Position numbers and translations under genes: made by a program. Shown here piece by piece: positions 31,451 to 43,148 of a stretch of DNA of 64,000 nucleotides. Position 1 is the stretch's first letter. The number at the start of each line of letters is the position of its first letter. Location: the NCBI GenBank assembly GCA_026168455.1, contig CM047431.1, positions 5,423,603 to 5,487,602 on the forward strand. The letters run 5' to 3'. The stretch comes from Theocolax elegans. Lineage: Eukaryota; Arthropoda; Insecta; Hymenoptera; Cerocephalidae. The notes below the pieces were generated by a model. That model was not told the origin of the DNA. It searched no databases and saw only the letters and a list, made by a program, of their open reading frames with translations.

Positions 31451-31639
31451 AGTATGATATCAGACGATCTAAATTAACAGGAGTAAGCCAAGGTTTTAAG
31501 AGTCTTTCTTAACTCTGTTCAACTGTTTAATATATTCAAATTTTAAATTTTTGATTTCCCAACTGCGAGTGAGAAAAACTGTATTTGGCTCTCTAAAATA
31601 AGTAGCAAAATACACTGACACCAAAGTATGTCAGACGCT

Positions 31640-32331
31640 TCAAAGTTAATGGAATACTGTCTCCAGTAGTTCTATGACTAGAAGGGATCGGTCGGAAATG
31701 GACCGAGGTACACACTTCCGATATAAAAGAGATATGTACCACCTCCGGTTGCCACGTAAAGCGGTAGGGAAAATATATCGGCGTACGTGAGAACAGTCAG
31801 TCTAGGCTAAGTCTTCTGACTGTATGCAACGTCAACATCATACGGAGCACAAAGAGCCTTGAAGGGACCGAAAACGGCTGGGCCATCCATAGGGCGCTCC
31901 CTGGTAAGTAGTTTTAAGTATATCGTGACTCCTCCCCCCCCCCCCCCTCCGTCCGAGTGTATGAGTGTGTGAGATACTCGGGAGTACGTACGGGTACGCC
32001 AGTACCCGAATAACAGATCCTATAAATACAGTCTCCTACAGGTGAGGATCTCTATCCGACAGACTCCCCGGGACTTCCACCTCCGCGATAAAACATTGTC
32101 GCGGCACGAGGCCAGGATGGACATTTCGTAATTACAATACAATGAATGTCTATGTTTCGATTTTAATTATTTTGCGTTATTATTGTGTTCCCCCGCTCCC
32201 GCCGGCACATTAAATATTTAATTTAGAACACTTCGAGGCAAGGAGGAATCCTCCTCATCGTGCGTCCCAGTGAACACGTTCCTGGCGATATTTGCCGGCG
32301 CCTTTGCCGGGTGTGCGAATACCACGTTACA
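31640..32331 (+). mobile_element. LTR related to that of element A, opposite orientation
   Basis: The part from about 31880 to 32331 aligns with the reverse complement of 4239-4790. It shares the end CGAATACCACGTTACA (cf. CGAATACCACGTCACA), CAAGGAGGA, CCCGCTCCCGCCGGC, CATTGTCGCGGCACGAGG and CGGCTGGGCCATCC. Right edge ACGTTACA at 32331 is followed by an AT-rich ATATCTATATATATC flank and no primer site, so it is a solo or truncated LTR. The left edge is not defined; a poly(C) run of 15 lies at about 31936-31949. Confidence 0.6.
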
Positions 32332-32339
32332 ATATCTAT

Positions 32340-32783
32340 ATATATCTATATATTAGACTATTTAGCGCATTAAGGGCAGGCTAATGCCCCACCCCATTTT
32401 TAGTTATCGGACCGTCTTCGTATTTCAAAATGTTTATACAAATGGCAAAACTAATTAACATTTGTTTTGGACAAATCGATAAATAATATTGATAGCTATG
32501 GCGCTCTTCTATTTATTTAAATAATTGTTATGTTAATCTAAAGTAATTTTGTACTTTCTAAGCTACAGACATTTTGAGGTTAGGTTTGAGCGCGTAAATA
32601 AGCATTCGTATTTCAAAGTTTTTGGAAAAAATATTTTCTTAATCGGCTTAATCTTAAAGGGAAAATGTTCATTGAATCAAACTTTATGGCGTTCTACTGT
32701 TCATTTTTTACCATAATCGTTTTTACAATAGTTATCAATAAAGCAAAATATGTGACTTTTGCTTTAGCCTCTCCTTAAGACTT
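32340..32783. other. AT-rich spacer
   Basis: Short TA repeats at 32335-32358, then no recognisable feature. Confidence 0.3.
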
Positions 32784-33460
32784 ACAAGGGGAGTACATGA
32801 CCTCCAGGAAACGGATCTCATCCTAACTTTGGTACGTCTTTTATAATATAAAAATATGAAGAAAGCCAAGTTATCTTTTGCCAATGGCCACTTTTACGGA
32901 AGTTATTCGACATCCAATAATAATAGCAGTAAAAAATACTTCCAATTCGGTCGCTTATAACTCGAAAACAAATAAAGATAAACAATCGAACCAAAAACCA
33001 GAAGAAAGTTGAGTACAAGTAGATATGGTTTGAAAAAAAAGAAGCTCAAATTGTTTAATTTGAAGTAAAGTTATGAAGAAAATAAGAAATTGAAGACTAT
33101 TAGGCCAAAAGAAACAATAAATTTTTCATATTAAATTTTGGCTTAATAATCTTCAATTTCTTATTTTCTTCATAACTTTGCTTCAAATTAAGCAATTTGA
33201 GCTTCTTTTTTAAATTATATCTACTTGTACTCAACTTTCTTCTGGTTTTGGTTCGATTGTTTATCTTTATTTGTTTTCGAGTTATAAGCGACCGAATTGG
33301 AAGTATTTTTTACTGCTATTATTATTGGATGTCGAATAACTTCCGTAAAAGTGGCCATTGGCAAAAGATAACTTGGCTTTCTTCATATTTTTATATTATA
33401 AAAGACATACCAAAGTTAGGATGAGATCCGTTTCCCGGAGGTCATGTACTTGCCTTGTTA
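32784..33460. mobile_element. Large fold-back element (arms about 330 bp)
   Basis: The left arm starts CAAGGGGAGTACATGACCTCC and the right arm ends GGAGGTCATGTACTTGCCTTG. Apart from scattered changes the whole of 33125-33460 is the reverse complement of 32784-33115, with a centre near 33120. The same translation of 65-75 residues appears on opposite strands of the two arms, which only reflects the palindrome. No transposase. Transcription through it would give a long double-stranded RNA hairpin. The target duplication was not determined. Confidence 0.85.
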
Positions 33461-33867
33461 GTGAATAAGACTCCCGGTCACAGGTTACACGTTCTACGGT
33501 AACTATGATCCGTAAATCGTTTAACCTTATAATATATGTTTTGCCTAAATTAATCCTTTTTGATTGAAGTTCATTAATTCATAATGCTTCGTTTCAATTT
33601 CAATTGTCAAATATTTTTGCTATATGTTAAATTATGTATATAATATATATCTGATATTCAGCATGTGCAAGTTTATGATAATAGCAAGTAGCTTATACAT
33701 TTGAAAGAAGTTTTTGGAATAGCTGGTTGGTTTTTTGAAGTATAATAAATATGTTTCTATGATACACAAAAGTAAATTGTATTTTACATTTATACCCATC
33801 ATTTGTAAATTGTTTAATTTTAGTTATTAATTAATCTTAATCATTGACTTAGTGATTTATTTTTTAG

Positions 33868-34859
33868 CCCAGGGAATCATTATTGGTGCTCGGTATTACA
33901 AAACATTTGATGGAAGATATTTTGATTTCATCGGTAATGGCACGTTTCTTGTCATCCGAGATTTCGTTGACAATCATTTTGCAGTTTTAATGAGACATAA
34001 TATTAAGAATAGCAATAATATATCTACACATGAAATCATAGTTCTAATAGGAAATAAAGTTATTGAAATAGATACTTTTAAAGATGTAAGTAATTTATTT
34101 ATTTAAAAATAATAAATACAGAAACATTGTTTTATATTATTTTTATTATTTATTGATGTTGAATAATACAAAAAACTAAACAAAATTCGATAATAATATT
34201 TTATATTAATTTAACAGAATGTACAATTAATGGGTCGAAACTCCAACTTACAACTTCCTTTGGAATTAAACAATCGTACAGTATTCATTTATCAAGTGGA
34301 AAATATAGTAACGATTGAACAAAAAAATAAACGATTTAAATTTGAATGTAATTTAAAATATGATATATGTACGCTGGAACTTTCTGGGTGGTATTATGGA
34401 AAAACAGCAGGTCTTCTAGGAACTATGAATAATGAACAAATAGATGATTTACTTGCTTCAAGTGGTCACGTTGAACACAATATAAGCAACTTTTTATGCA
34501 GTTGGTTAATCGAAGAAGAATATAACTGTAGTATCATTGAAAATAATACGAAAGCTCATAGTCATGTCGAAAATGAAGTCTCAGTTTATATTAGAAACTT
34601 TTGCTACGATCTATTTATGAATAAAACTTCAGACTTCAGTTCTTGTTTTACCATTGTATATCCAGACTCTTATCTAAATATGTGCCTAAATAGTACAAAC
34701 AATCATGAGGCTTGCCGTATTGCTATGGCGTATCTGCAAATTTGTATGTTCCACGATACATTTCTTCGAATACCTAATAAATGTACATCTTGTGTTATGA
34801 ACGAAACGGAAACTACAGTTCCAGAAGGAGAGTTTAGAAAATTAGAAGGTACAAGTTAA
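33868..34859 (+). CDS. Two exons of an apolipophorin-like vWF type D domain
   Basis: Exon 1: 33868-34085, after a TTTTTTAG acceptor and before a GTAAGT donor. It encodes GARYYKTFDGRYFDFIGNG, the start of a von Willebrand type D domain. Intron 34086-34217 (132 bp) ends TTTAACAG. Exon 2 from 34218 continues in frame: NVQLMGRNSNLQLPLELNN, LKYDICTLELSGWYYGKTAG, LLGTMNNEQIDDLLA and a Cys-rich tail to EGEFRKLEG. A GAAG/GTACAAGT donor-like site at about 34847 lies just before a TAA (34857-34859), so exon 2 may be spliced onward. This order matches the C-terminal vWD region of insect apolipophorin, a secreted lipid-transfer protein. No stops or frameshifts. The rest of such a very large gene is not found nearby: the piece is a duplicate fragment, or the introns are huge. 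Confidence 0.7.
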
Positions 34860-35480
34860 TTTTAATAACTGTTTGACTTGTGATACAAATGATTAATATT
34901 TTAAAATATTTAACAATTCTTCACTATGTCGAGGCTAGCGTTCTTATCGACATCTAGAAATGACAGTTTTTACTGTTTATCAATAACTAAAAAAGATTTA
35001 GAAATTTTCGGTATCAGAACGCCATTTCGTATAGTATCACAAGTAATTATTTTCTCTTTTGCATCTGTGATAATCTCGTTACGCTAATCCACCAAGCTTG
35101 CAGTTGCCAAGATTAAAAAAAATCCATTTTGCTCCCTGTAGTGTAGAAACCAAGGTGGTTTTCGTGGTCGATAGAGGTCCAGTCATAAACCGATGTGTTC
35201 AAGGCCTATTTTTCTTCGCCGATCACAAATTTTAAGAGTTTTAAATTTTTATTTAAAAATTCTCCTAAAATGGTCGGGTTGACAGACAAATGCGTCACAA
35301 ATGCATTCGCGAGAATGACCCTTTGCTCCTTAGGTGCATATAGTATTTTTTTGTCCGACCGCCGCAAGGCGCTGTATGCTCCATCTATGCAAGACTATCC
35401 CTCTCCATGTGTCTACGTGAGGCCGGCAATACAACGATTTGCGTCCTGTATAGAGGGAGCAAAATAGCATTTGCCGGCGG
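34860..35480. other. Unassigned sequence
   Basis: No feature recognised. A moderate plus-strand frame at 35195-35467 has no recognisable content. Confidence 0.3.
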
Positions 35481-35484
35481 GAGG

Positions 35485-36240
35485 ACGAAAAAAACACATT
35501 TACGCACTAACAAGGAGAGTCCACACCCTTTGGGAAACGGATCCGGAAAAGTAGATAAATTTTTTATCGGCAGCAGTATCATTTGGTACTACAACATTGT
35601 TTATTTTTCGTAACCTAGTTTTAATATTTTTATTAACAAATTTTGTTGGATAGTCATTTTCTGTCAAAATGCGTCTAATAATATTTAAATTATCTTCATG
35701 AAAATCTGTGTGCGATAGTGATATCGCTCTATCAGTCAAATTAAAAATTATGTTGCATTTCTGTTTCAAAGTATGATTTGAAAAATAGTTGAGAACTCGA
35801 TTTGAGTTTGACGATTTTCTATACCAATTTGTGACCATTTTCTTTCCTTTTTCATTACAGTTAAGTCCAAAAAATTAATAGAATTATTATTTTCCAATTC
35901 ATGCGTAAGTTGTAAATTTTTGTCAAAGTCGTTAAAAACATTAATAACTCTGTTTATATAATTTATATGGATACACACAATAGTATCATCAACGTATCTA
36001 TAATAAAACAGAGGAATGTATTAGGAGGAATGAAATAGGAGAACCCATTGGACTACCAAAAATCTGTTGATAGGTGTGATTATTAAAAGTAAAAATAGTA
36101 TTTTCGAACAGAAAAGTAACTATCTCACAAATTTCAGTGAACAAAATTTTACATTTATTAATAATGTGGTTACATCGTTGATTTAAATTGCCAATCACAG
36201 CTGCTATAGATATATATTTGTAAATAAGGCAGATACGTCA
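35485..36240 (-). pseudogene. Penelope-like element reverse transcriptase, fragment
   Basis: Minus-strand blocks in order: FNNHTYQQIFGSPMGSPIS (36198-35998 frame), which is RT motif 4 of Penelope-like elements; CIHINYINRVINVFNDFDKN to NNNSINFLDLTV (35978-35766 frame); and NWYRKSSNSNRVLNYFSNHT, then CNIIFNLTDRAISLSH and NIIRRILTENDYPTKF (35838-35500 frame). The RT catalytic YVDD block between the first two is broken. No GIY-YIG endonuclease was found. Stops and frameshifts between the blocks make this dead. A piece of the same family is at 52766-52905. Confidence 0.85.
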
Positions 36241-36340
36241 AGCGATAATAAAATATAGTCATGTGGTAAAATAAGTTTGGATAGTTTAGATTTTAAATCA
36301 TAGTTATTATCTATATGCGATTTGGGCTTCGGAATAACAT

Positions 36341-36387
36341 TGTAACGAATTAATGTAATATTTGATTATATTACATTGCTCGTTACA
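36341..36387. repeat. 47-bp near-perfect palindrome
   Basis: TGTAACGA...AATGTAATAT, a 3-4 base centre, then ATATTACATT...TCGTTACA. It is followed by a CT microsatellite (36390-36418). May be a tiny MITE or the fused ends of an LTR. Confidence 0.6.
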
Positions 36388-36599
36388 TTCTCTCTCTCTT
36401 TCTCTCTCTCTCTCTGTCTAGCCTGTGTATTAATATTTAGAGCGGTTACAGGTCGACGTTCGATGATTTTCGGCGATTTTCGCGGACCTTCGTAAAGGTA
36501 AAAGTAGGAAAAAAGAGAGAAAGAGTGTCTTGGGGTTTGTAAGTGCGAGAGCACTTAGACTTAATTCAACCGGCGTTAGACTAATATCAACCGTGAGAC

Positions 36600-38870
36600 T
36601 TATTCACCAATAACCACTTTATTTATTTCATCCAGATTAAACATAGACGTATACTGCTTACTTCCCAGCAATAAATCCTTAGTCTTCTCCGCGTTTAGTT
36701 TAAGTCCATTGTCAGAGGCCTAATCCGCTACTGCTTGCGTGTCCTCCGTAATTTTAGTTAGTGTAGATGAAAAGTCCTTTGGAAAAAAGTGAGGGTAGAT
36801 TTGGGTGTCATCTGCAAAAATCATATAATATGAATACTTCAGATGGTTTGGAAGATCATTAATAAAAAGCAGAAACAGAAGCGGAACAAGCACACTTCCT
36901 TGGGGAACTCCAACTGTGACTTCCACCCAATCCGATGTTTTACCGTTTTCATTGACGACCGTTTGTAAGCGTTTATGCAAATAATCATAAAACCATCTCA
37001 CAACAACATTCGAGTAACCATTAATTCTTAGTTTTTTGAGAAGAATACTATGCGGCAGAGTATCAAAGGCCTTGGAAAAATCAAAGAAGACCAGAAGTGT
37101 AATTTTCCTTTGATCAACAGCCTCCCGTATATTATCCAGAACACCAAGCAGTGCCGTTTGTGTGCTATGTCCACATCGAAATCCTGCTTGACAAGAATTG
37201 AGAAGTTTATTTTTCTCGAGATGGTAATAGAACTGTCGGTGGACAATTTTCTCCAAAATTTTTGAGATTTCAGGCAACTGCGCGGTAGGTCTGGTGTCAG
37301 AGGGAGATTTAGGAGTTTTAACTTTTGAAAGGGGTCGTAAAGTTGCTTTCTTTCATTCAGATGGAAAAATTCCAATATTGAGAGAAAAGTTCAAAATATT
37401 TATGATATGTGGAACAATAGTCGGAATAGAAAGCTTTAGCATCATTACCGAGATTCCATCACAGCCGACAGCCTTTGATGTAGAGGACCTTGTAATATCC
37501 ACAATTTCTTTGGCAGTGGTGGTCGAAAATTCAAAAGGGGCAAATCTAGTATCAAGCCGTAGATTCAGTACACAAATGAGGTCCGATTGACTTAAAGGCG
37601 TATCAGAGCGAGAAATTCCAGCATAATGATAATTAAGAACATCTATCGAAAAGTACAAGAGAGGTGATGGGTGAGCTAGGCTCAATAAATCAAGTTTGTT
37701 TAGCTCACGCCATTTAGCACGGGAATCTCTAGCATCACCTATCCTCCTAGCAATGTAGTCAGTTTTGGCCTTCAAGGGCAATTGTAGCATTATTCTGAGT
37801 TACCGAAATTTAATAATATCTACAGACCTTCCAGATTTCTTTGCAGTTCTGTAAGCCTTATCACGAAGTCTTAATACTTGAATAATATTCATCAACAACC
37901 AGGGCTTGAACTTAGTGGAAATAGTGACTTCACGAAAGGGAGCTACTTTATCAAATGCACTTCTTACTACCATTGAGAATTGAGAAACTAAGGTATCTAT
38001 CTGACCGTTGCAAATATTTGAATTAACTAATTCGTCAGCGTTAGATCCACTAGTGGGGGTTGATAACAAGGAGCTATGAAAACCATTTTGAAGATGAAGT
38101 GAAACTGATTCATGAACCAGTCCATCTAACCTACGGCCAACTAATATTTTCTTAATATTTGATGGTTTTTGAATACTATACGGCAACTCTATTAAATCAT
38201 GTCCAGCAATAAAAGGTGCTTCAGACTTATTGTACCCAATTATCGAATCAATATTATTAACAATAAATAAATCAATCCACGTGTGTGAGAGTCTATCACG
38301 ATAAACAGCATGGTGAGTAGGTTCAGATTCAATAATCCTTAGGTTAAGTGAGTTAACAATGACAGAAAGAAAATTGGACGCGTAGTTCGAATTCAGCATA
38401 TTTATATTAAGATCGCCGGTAATGATAACATGACTATAGGTGGGTAAATATGCAGATATTGTTTCAAAAAATGTAACTGGATATGCAGCCGTAGGTCTGC
38501 GATATATAACGGAAAATAGAATTTTAATGTTATTAAACAAAACTTCTAAAATTAGATATTATGGAGAATTGCTAAATTCACCCTCAGATTGATTTAAGAT
38601 AACTGCTTTATAAGTATTACGAATATAAACTCCTACTCCACCGCCCTCCTTCCCAATTCTATCAACCCGAAAGAAGGTAAAACCTTCTAAAGCAACTAGG
38701 GCATCTCCATGCAATGGAGTTAGAAAAGTTTCAGTCACCGCCAAAATGTCAAGTTCATTTTCTGCATTTCTTAATTCTAATTGATTGAAATGCGTTAACA
38801 AACAATGCACATTAATATGTCCTACTCGGATATGCTTGGATTTCTCCTTATTGTTATTTTTATCCTTCAT
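36600..38870 (-). pseudogene. LINE ORF2: endonuclease and reverse transcriptase
   Basis: One reading frame with three nonsense codons. It starts at ATG 38870 with HIRVGHINVHCLLTHFNQLE and ELDILAVTETFL (APE-type endonuclease), continues after a stop at 38559 with ILFSVIYRRPTAAYP and HVIITGDLNINML, then after 37800 and 37353 into the RT: KILEKIVHRQFYYHLEKN, QAGFRCGHSTQTALL, FFDFSKAFDTLPHSILL, VGVPQGSVLVPLLFLLFIND and MIFADDTQIY (FADD catalytic box). At 37353 TGA replaces a Trp codon. After 36720 the frame continues through NGLKLNAEKTKDLLLGSKQY to about 36610, where the LINE ends abruptly without a 3' tail. A Jockey/CR1-like clade is likely but not settled. Confidence 0.9.
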
Positions 38871-38876
38871 TGAATT

Positions 38877-39295
38877 TCATGATGGACGAAGTCTACTTTC
38901 AAGCGCTATAAGATCAGCTTTGGAACGAATAACAATACCCGGTGCTTTAATTGATTCGCGCATAATCACATGTAGACCACGCACCAACGGTCGAACAAAT
39001 CCTATTTTGTCAGATACTGTTCTCGCCTACCGTAGTAGTTCGTAAACTTCACGAGGCCACAAAGGGGAAATAAAAACTTTTTCATTGCCCCCTGTACCAT
39101 AGATTGACTGAGCTGTAAGGAATTTTAGAATATGCTCACGGGATAGAAGAGTATCCCGAACGGTCGGAGAGGTAAACTTAAGAACAAAGCTATTTTCAAT
39201 AGTTATAGAGGTAGACTCCGATTTACTTGATTTTTTACTAACCTTCCAAGGGCGCACCTCCAATACTTGACTAATTAGACCTCGGAAACCCATAG
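38877..39295 (-). pseudogene. LINE ORF1, C-terminal part
   Basis: From about 39295 it reads MGFRGLISQVLEVRPWKVSK, FTSPTVRDTLLSREHILKF and KVFISPLWPREVYELLR, then a TAG (39027-39029), then ARTVSDKIGFVRPLVRG and GIVIRSKADLIALESRLRPS to a TGA at about 38877, six bases before ORF2. The pattern PREVYELLR...VRG...IRSxxDL is that of the nucleic-acid-binding ORF1 proteins of several insect LINEs. The N-terminal half is missing: the 5' end abuts a GA-rich tract. Confidence 0.75.
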
Positions 39296-39299
39296 CATT

Positions 39300-39445
39300 T
39301 AATAGAGATTGAGTTAGAGAGAGACAGAGATAGAGTGAGAGGGGGGATTGTGAGAGAGGGGAGGAAGGAAGGAGGGGGGAGATATGGAGGGTAGGGGCGG
39401 AGAGGGGAGGAGGAGAAGAGAAAGAGATAGAGAAATAGAGAGAGA
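39300..39445. repeat. Purine-rich (GA)n-type tract
   Basis: GAGAGAGAC, GAGTGAGAGG and GGGAGG runs with few pyrimidines. It marks the 5' truncation point of the LINE. The Pro/Ser-rich frame on the minus strand is a compositional artefact. Confidence 0.8.
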
Positions 39446-39449
39446 ACAC

Positions 39450-40065
39450 GTGTACATCGTCTACAAGAAGTAATAACTTTTATTACTTTTTTATTGCTTG
39501 GATGTATGGTATGAAGTCTTACCAGTGGATGATGTCCGGTTGATGTCGAGGTGATCCTGTGTAACCTAGACATCGTCTCCAGAAAATGACAAAGAAAACA
39601 AGTGAATGTAGAAAATATGAGAGTATAAATTGTACACTTAATCCATTTGCTCTCTGTTTATAACAGGGTTGAGACTGTTGTTATTATTAAAGAATGATAT
39701 TTTTCATAATAACGCCCACATTGCGAATAGTAATAATATAAACTCTATATAAATTTACGAGCGTTTATTATATATTAATTTGACAATAAAGTACACAAGT
39801 TATGCGTTTACTCTGCCAATATTTAGACAATTCGTAATAAGTGCATGTAACATTATAGTAGTATATATTCAACGATATTTATAGAATTTATATATATTAA
39901 AATTTGTGTACATATGTATATAATTTAATATTTATGGAGAAAATAATTAGTATTTAATTAATTTTAGTTAATTCATAACAAATGCATGTATAATTATGAA
40001 AGTATATTTTTTAACGATTAATAAAGCAATATTTATAGAATATATATTTAATTTTGTGTACATAC
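39450..40065. other. Unassigned AT-rich sequence
   Basis: No frame or terminus recognised. From about 39890 it resembles the AT-rich subterminal region of Helitron D/E. Confidence 0.35.
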
Positions 40066-40505
40066 GTATATATATGGCGATTTTTCAGCCAATTCTATAT
40101 CATTTATATTTAAATTAATGCAAATAATAAACATTATGGTAGCAATTACTCAGCCAATAATTAGTTAATTCATAAATGCAACAAACATAATATTTTATGT
40201 TGGCAATTAATCAGCCAATATCATACTATTTATATTAATTAATTTTCAAATATTTCAGAGTAAACTATATTTTTTGTATAAGCATTTGTGTATATATATG
40301 GCGATTTCTCAGCCAATTCTATATAATTTATATTTAAATTAATGTACATAATAAACATTATGGTGGCAATTACTCAGCCAATAATTAGTTAATTCATAAT
40401 AAATGCAGCAAACATAATATTTTATGTTGGCGATTAATCAGCCAATATCATATTATTTATATTCATTAAGTTTTATATATTTCAAAGTAAACTATATTTT
40501 TTGTA
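40066..40505. repeat. Tandem duplication of the Helitron E 3' region (about 220 bp x 2)
   Basis: 40066-40286 and 40290-40505 both run from GTATATATATGGCGATTTYTCAGCC through the GGYGATTAATCAGCCAATATC motif to GTAAACTATATTTTTTGTAT. The same region occurs once next to Helitron D at 14.66-14.88 kb. Confidence 0.8.
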
Positions 40506-42247
40506 TAAACATTTGTGTTTTTACTAAGAATTTCTTTTTTACATTTATTGTTTATTATTTTATCATCATTTTTATTATTTATAAATACTTTTAAATTAGT
40601 CTTTGATGTTGTTCTCGATAAAGCTACGTATAATTGTTCTTGGCTAAATACAGGTGTGCATAAGTATAAACCAATTTTGTTGAATGATTGACCTTGAGCT
40701 TTATTTATAGTGATAGCAAAGCTAAGTCTTATTGGTATCTGTCTCCCAACCATATGAAAAGGAATTTCTTCTAATGATGGATATAACTCAATACGTGGTA
40801 ATAATACTATCGTGCCAGCATTTTTACCTGTAATGATTTCTACTGTAATAATATATTGCTTAATGTCTTTGATCGTCATTCTGGTGCCGTCATAAAGTCC
40901 GTCGTTGATGTCTACATTTCTTAAACAACTAACTATTGCACCGTTTTTTAATATTAAGGGGATGTCGGATCTATAGCCTCCATCAAAAGCCGCTCGAATG
41001 GCGCTGTAGTCAGGTGTCGATTTCTACGATAAACGTACTTAAAACATAAATTATAAATTTTGCAGCTACATAGAGCTATTGAAAGATACTTTCCCCCCTA
41101 GCTATAACTAAAATTAAGGTAATTGTAATATTACTCTTGGCAGCAAATGTTTATTTTTTTAAAGAAATGAGAAATACGTCTCATATTCAATCTATATCTG
41201 CCGTAATGCTACATGCAACGTATTTCACATTTCTTTAAAAAAATAAACATTTGCTGCCAAGAGTAATATTACAATTACCTTAATTTTATTTATAGCTAGG
41301 GGGGAAAGTATCTTTTAACAGCTCTATGTAGCTGTAAAATTTATAATTTATGTTTGAAGTACGTTTATCGTAGAAATCGACACCTGACTACAGCGCCATT
41401 CGAAGCCTCGAGATCGAGCGGCTATCAACGGAGGCTATGGCTCCGACATCCCCTTAATTTATGTGGAGGTAATCCATTTATTATCCATTAGTGTTAATGA
41501 ATTTAAAAATTCAGTTGGGATTGATTCTGTTAACGTATCAGTAACATCACTTTCAACTCTATAATCGCTATAGAATACATAATTATTTTCATCACTCTTT
41601 TCGACTATATCTTCATTAATTTTTTATACATTAGAATTTTTTAACTTTGTGTCATTAGGATGTATCTTATTTCCAAATATTTCTGTAATTAAATCATCAC
41701 AAATAAATTGTGTTGGTATTTCTTTAACGTTGTGTTGTAATTCATAGTTTGATGAATTTTTATTCTCTCCTATTTCGAGTAACCAATTTTTAATACTATT
41801 GTCTGGCGTTTGCAATCTTAAATTTTCAGTTAATGACAACTTTGAAAAATATTGCTATAATAAACTTCTTTTAACACAAGTTTCAATAATTTTAGTGCTA
41901 TTCCCATGTGGTACTATTAGTAGTGTTTGTCTAAAGTCACCAGAAGTTACGATAACTTTTCTTCCAAAAGGAAGATCAATTTTACATGCATCTCTAAAAA
42001 ATTTATCAACTGTTTCAAAAGCGTACCTTGAAACCATTGATATTTCATCCCAAATTATAATTTTAATATTTTTTAAATTAGTACCATATTTTGAATTAGG
42101 ATCTATATTACATGTTGATTGTTTATTAATATTTAACGGTAACTGAAATGTACTATGCACAGTTTTCCCATTAATTAATAATTTAGCAGCAATACCAGTC
42201 CAAGTCATTGTGATAAAAGAGACATTCATTGACATTAAATATGTAAT
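40466..42247 (-). pseudogene. Helitron E helicase, fragment
   Basis: Same family as Helitron D. 42235-41855 holds TMTWTGIAAKLLINGKTVH, IIIWDEISMVSRYAFETV (Walker B) and VTSGDFRQTLLIVPHGN. 41839-41624 continues with LTENLRLQTPDNSIKNWLLE. 40960-40466 carries the C-terminal motifs [35 protein letters not shown] and [17 protein letters not shown]. The middle is split by a fold-back element (40958-41453), and there are stops near 41600 and 41850. It breaks off at about 42247 before the Walker A loop, so it is 5'-truncated. Confidence 0.85.
40958..41453. mobile_element. Fold-back MITE (496 bp) with TTAA target duplication, inside Helitron E
   Basis: The left end is GGGGATGTCGGATCTATAGCC and the right end is its near reverse complement GGCTATGGCTCCGACATCCCC; the arms pair over about 210-220 bp each around a centre near 41195. 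Flanks: TTAA at 40954-40957 and 41454-41457. Helitron D at about 16045 has the uninterrupted sequence AATATTAATTTATG, which proves the insertion and its 4-bp duplication. No coding capacity. TTAA suggests piggyBac-like mobilisation, but the GGGG end differs from the MITE at 28011. Confidence 0.9.
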
Positions 42248-42434
42248 CTACATTATATTAAAGTTATCTTTTTGAGCGATTTTGTAAAAACTCCCCTATT
42301 CTTGCGAAAAATACTTAAAACAAATATATTTTATGATAAATATGTGTAACATAAGTTAATACATCATATTACTGACAAAAAAATTATTATTATAATTACT
42401 AAGTGATATAAAAAAAAAACCGATAAATTATAAT
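42248..42434. other. AT-rich junction sequence
   Basis: Follows the Helitron E truncation point; contains AAAGTTATCTTTTTGAGCG and no frame. Confidence 0.35.
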
Positions 42435-42460
42435 GTCCGTCCGTCCGTCCGTCCGTCCGA
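42435..42460. repeat. (GTCC)n microsatellite
   Basis: Six GTCC units directly before the start of the CT/GA satellite. Confidence 0.95.
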
Positions 42461-42476
42461 CAAACATTATCTTGGC

Positions 42477-43117
42477 GTGAGAGAGACAGTGAGAGGAAGA
42501 GATAGGGAGACAGATAGAGAGAGAGATATTCTCTCTCTCTTATTCTCTCTCTCTCTTATTCTCTCTCTCTTTCTCTCTATCTTTCATTCTCTCTCTCTCT
42601 CTTTCACTCTATCTTTCATTCTCTCTCTCTTATTCTCTCCCTCTCTCTCTCTATCTTTCTTTCTCTTTCTCTCTATCTTTCATTCTCTCTCTCTCTCTCT
42701 GTCTCTCTCCCTCTCTCTCTCCCTCTCTCTCTCTCTCTCACTCTCTTTAACTCACATTCTCTCCCTTTATCTCTCTTACTCTCTATCTTATTCTTTCTCT
42801 CTCACTCTCTTTATCTCTCATTCTCTCTCTTTATCTATCTCATTCTCTCTCTCTCTCTATCTCTTTATCTCTCATTCTCTCTCTTTATCTTACTCACTCC
42901 CACTCTCGCTCTCTATCACTCTCTCTCTCATTCTCGCTCTCGCTCTCTATCTCCCATTCACTATTTCTTATTCTCTCTCTCTTTCTCCCTATCTTTCATT
43001 CACTCTCTCTTGTTCTCTCTCTCTCTATCTTTCATTCTCTCTCTCTCTCTACCTCTCTCCTTCTCTCCATCTTTCATTCTCCCTCTCTCTCTCCTTCTCT
43101 CCATCTTTCATTCTCCC

Positions 43118-43148
<31 letters not shown>

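Noticed and set aside
32818..33424. Two matching small proteins on opposite strands
   Set aside because: They are the two arms of the fold-back element.
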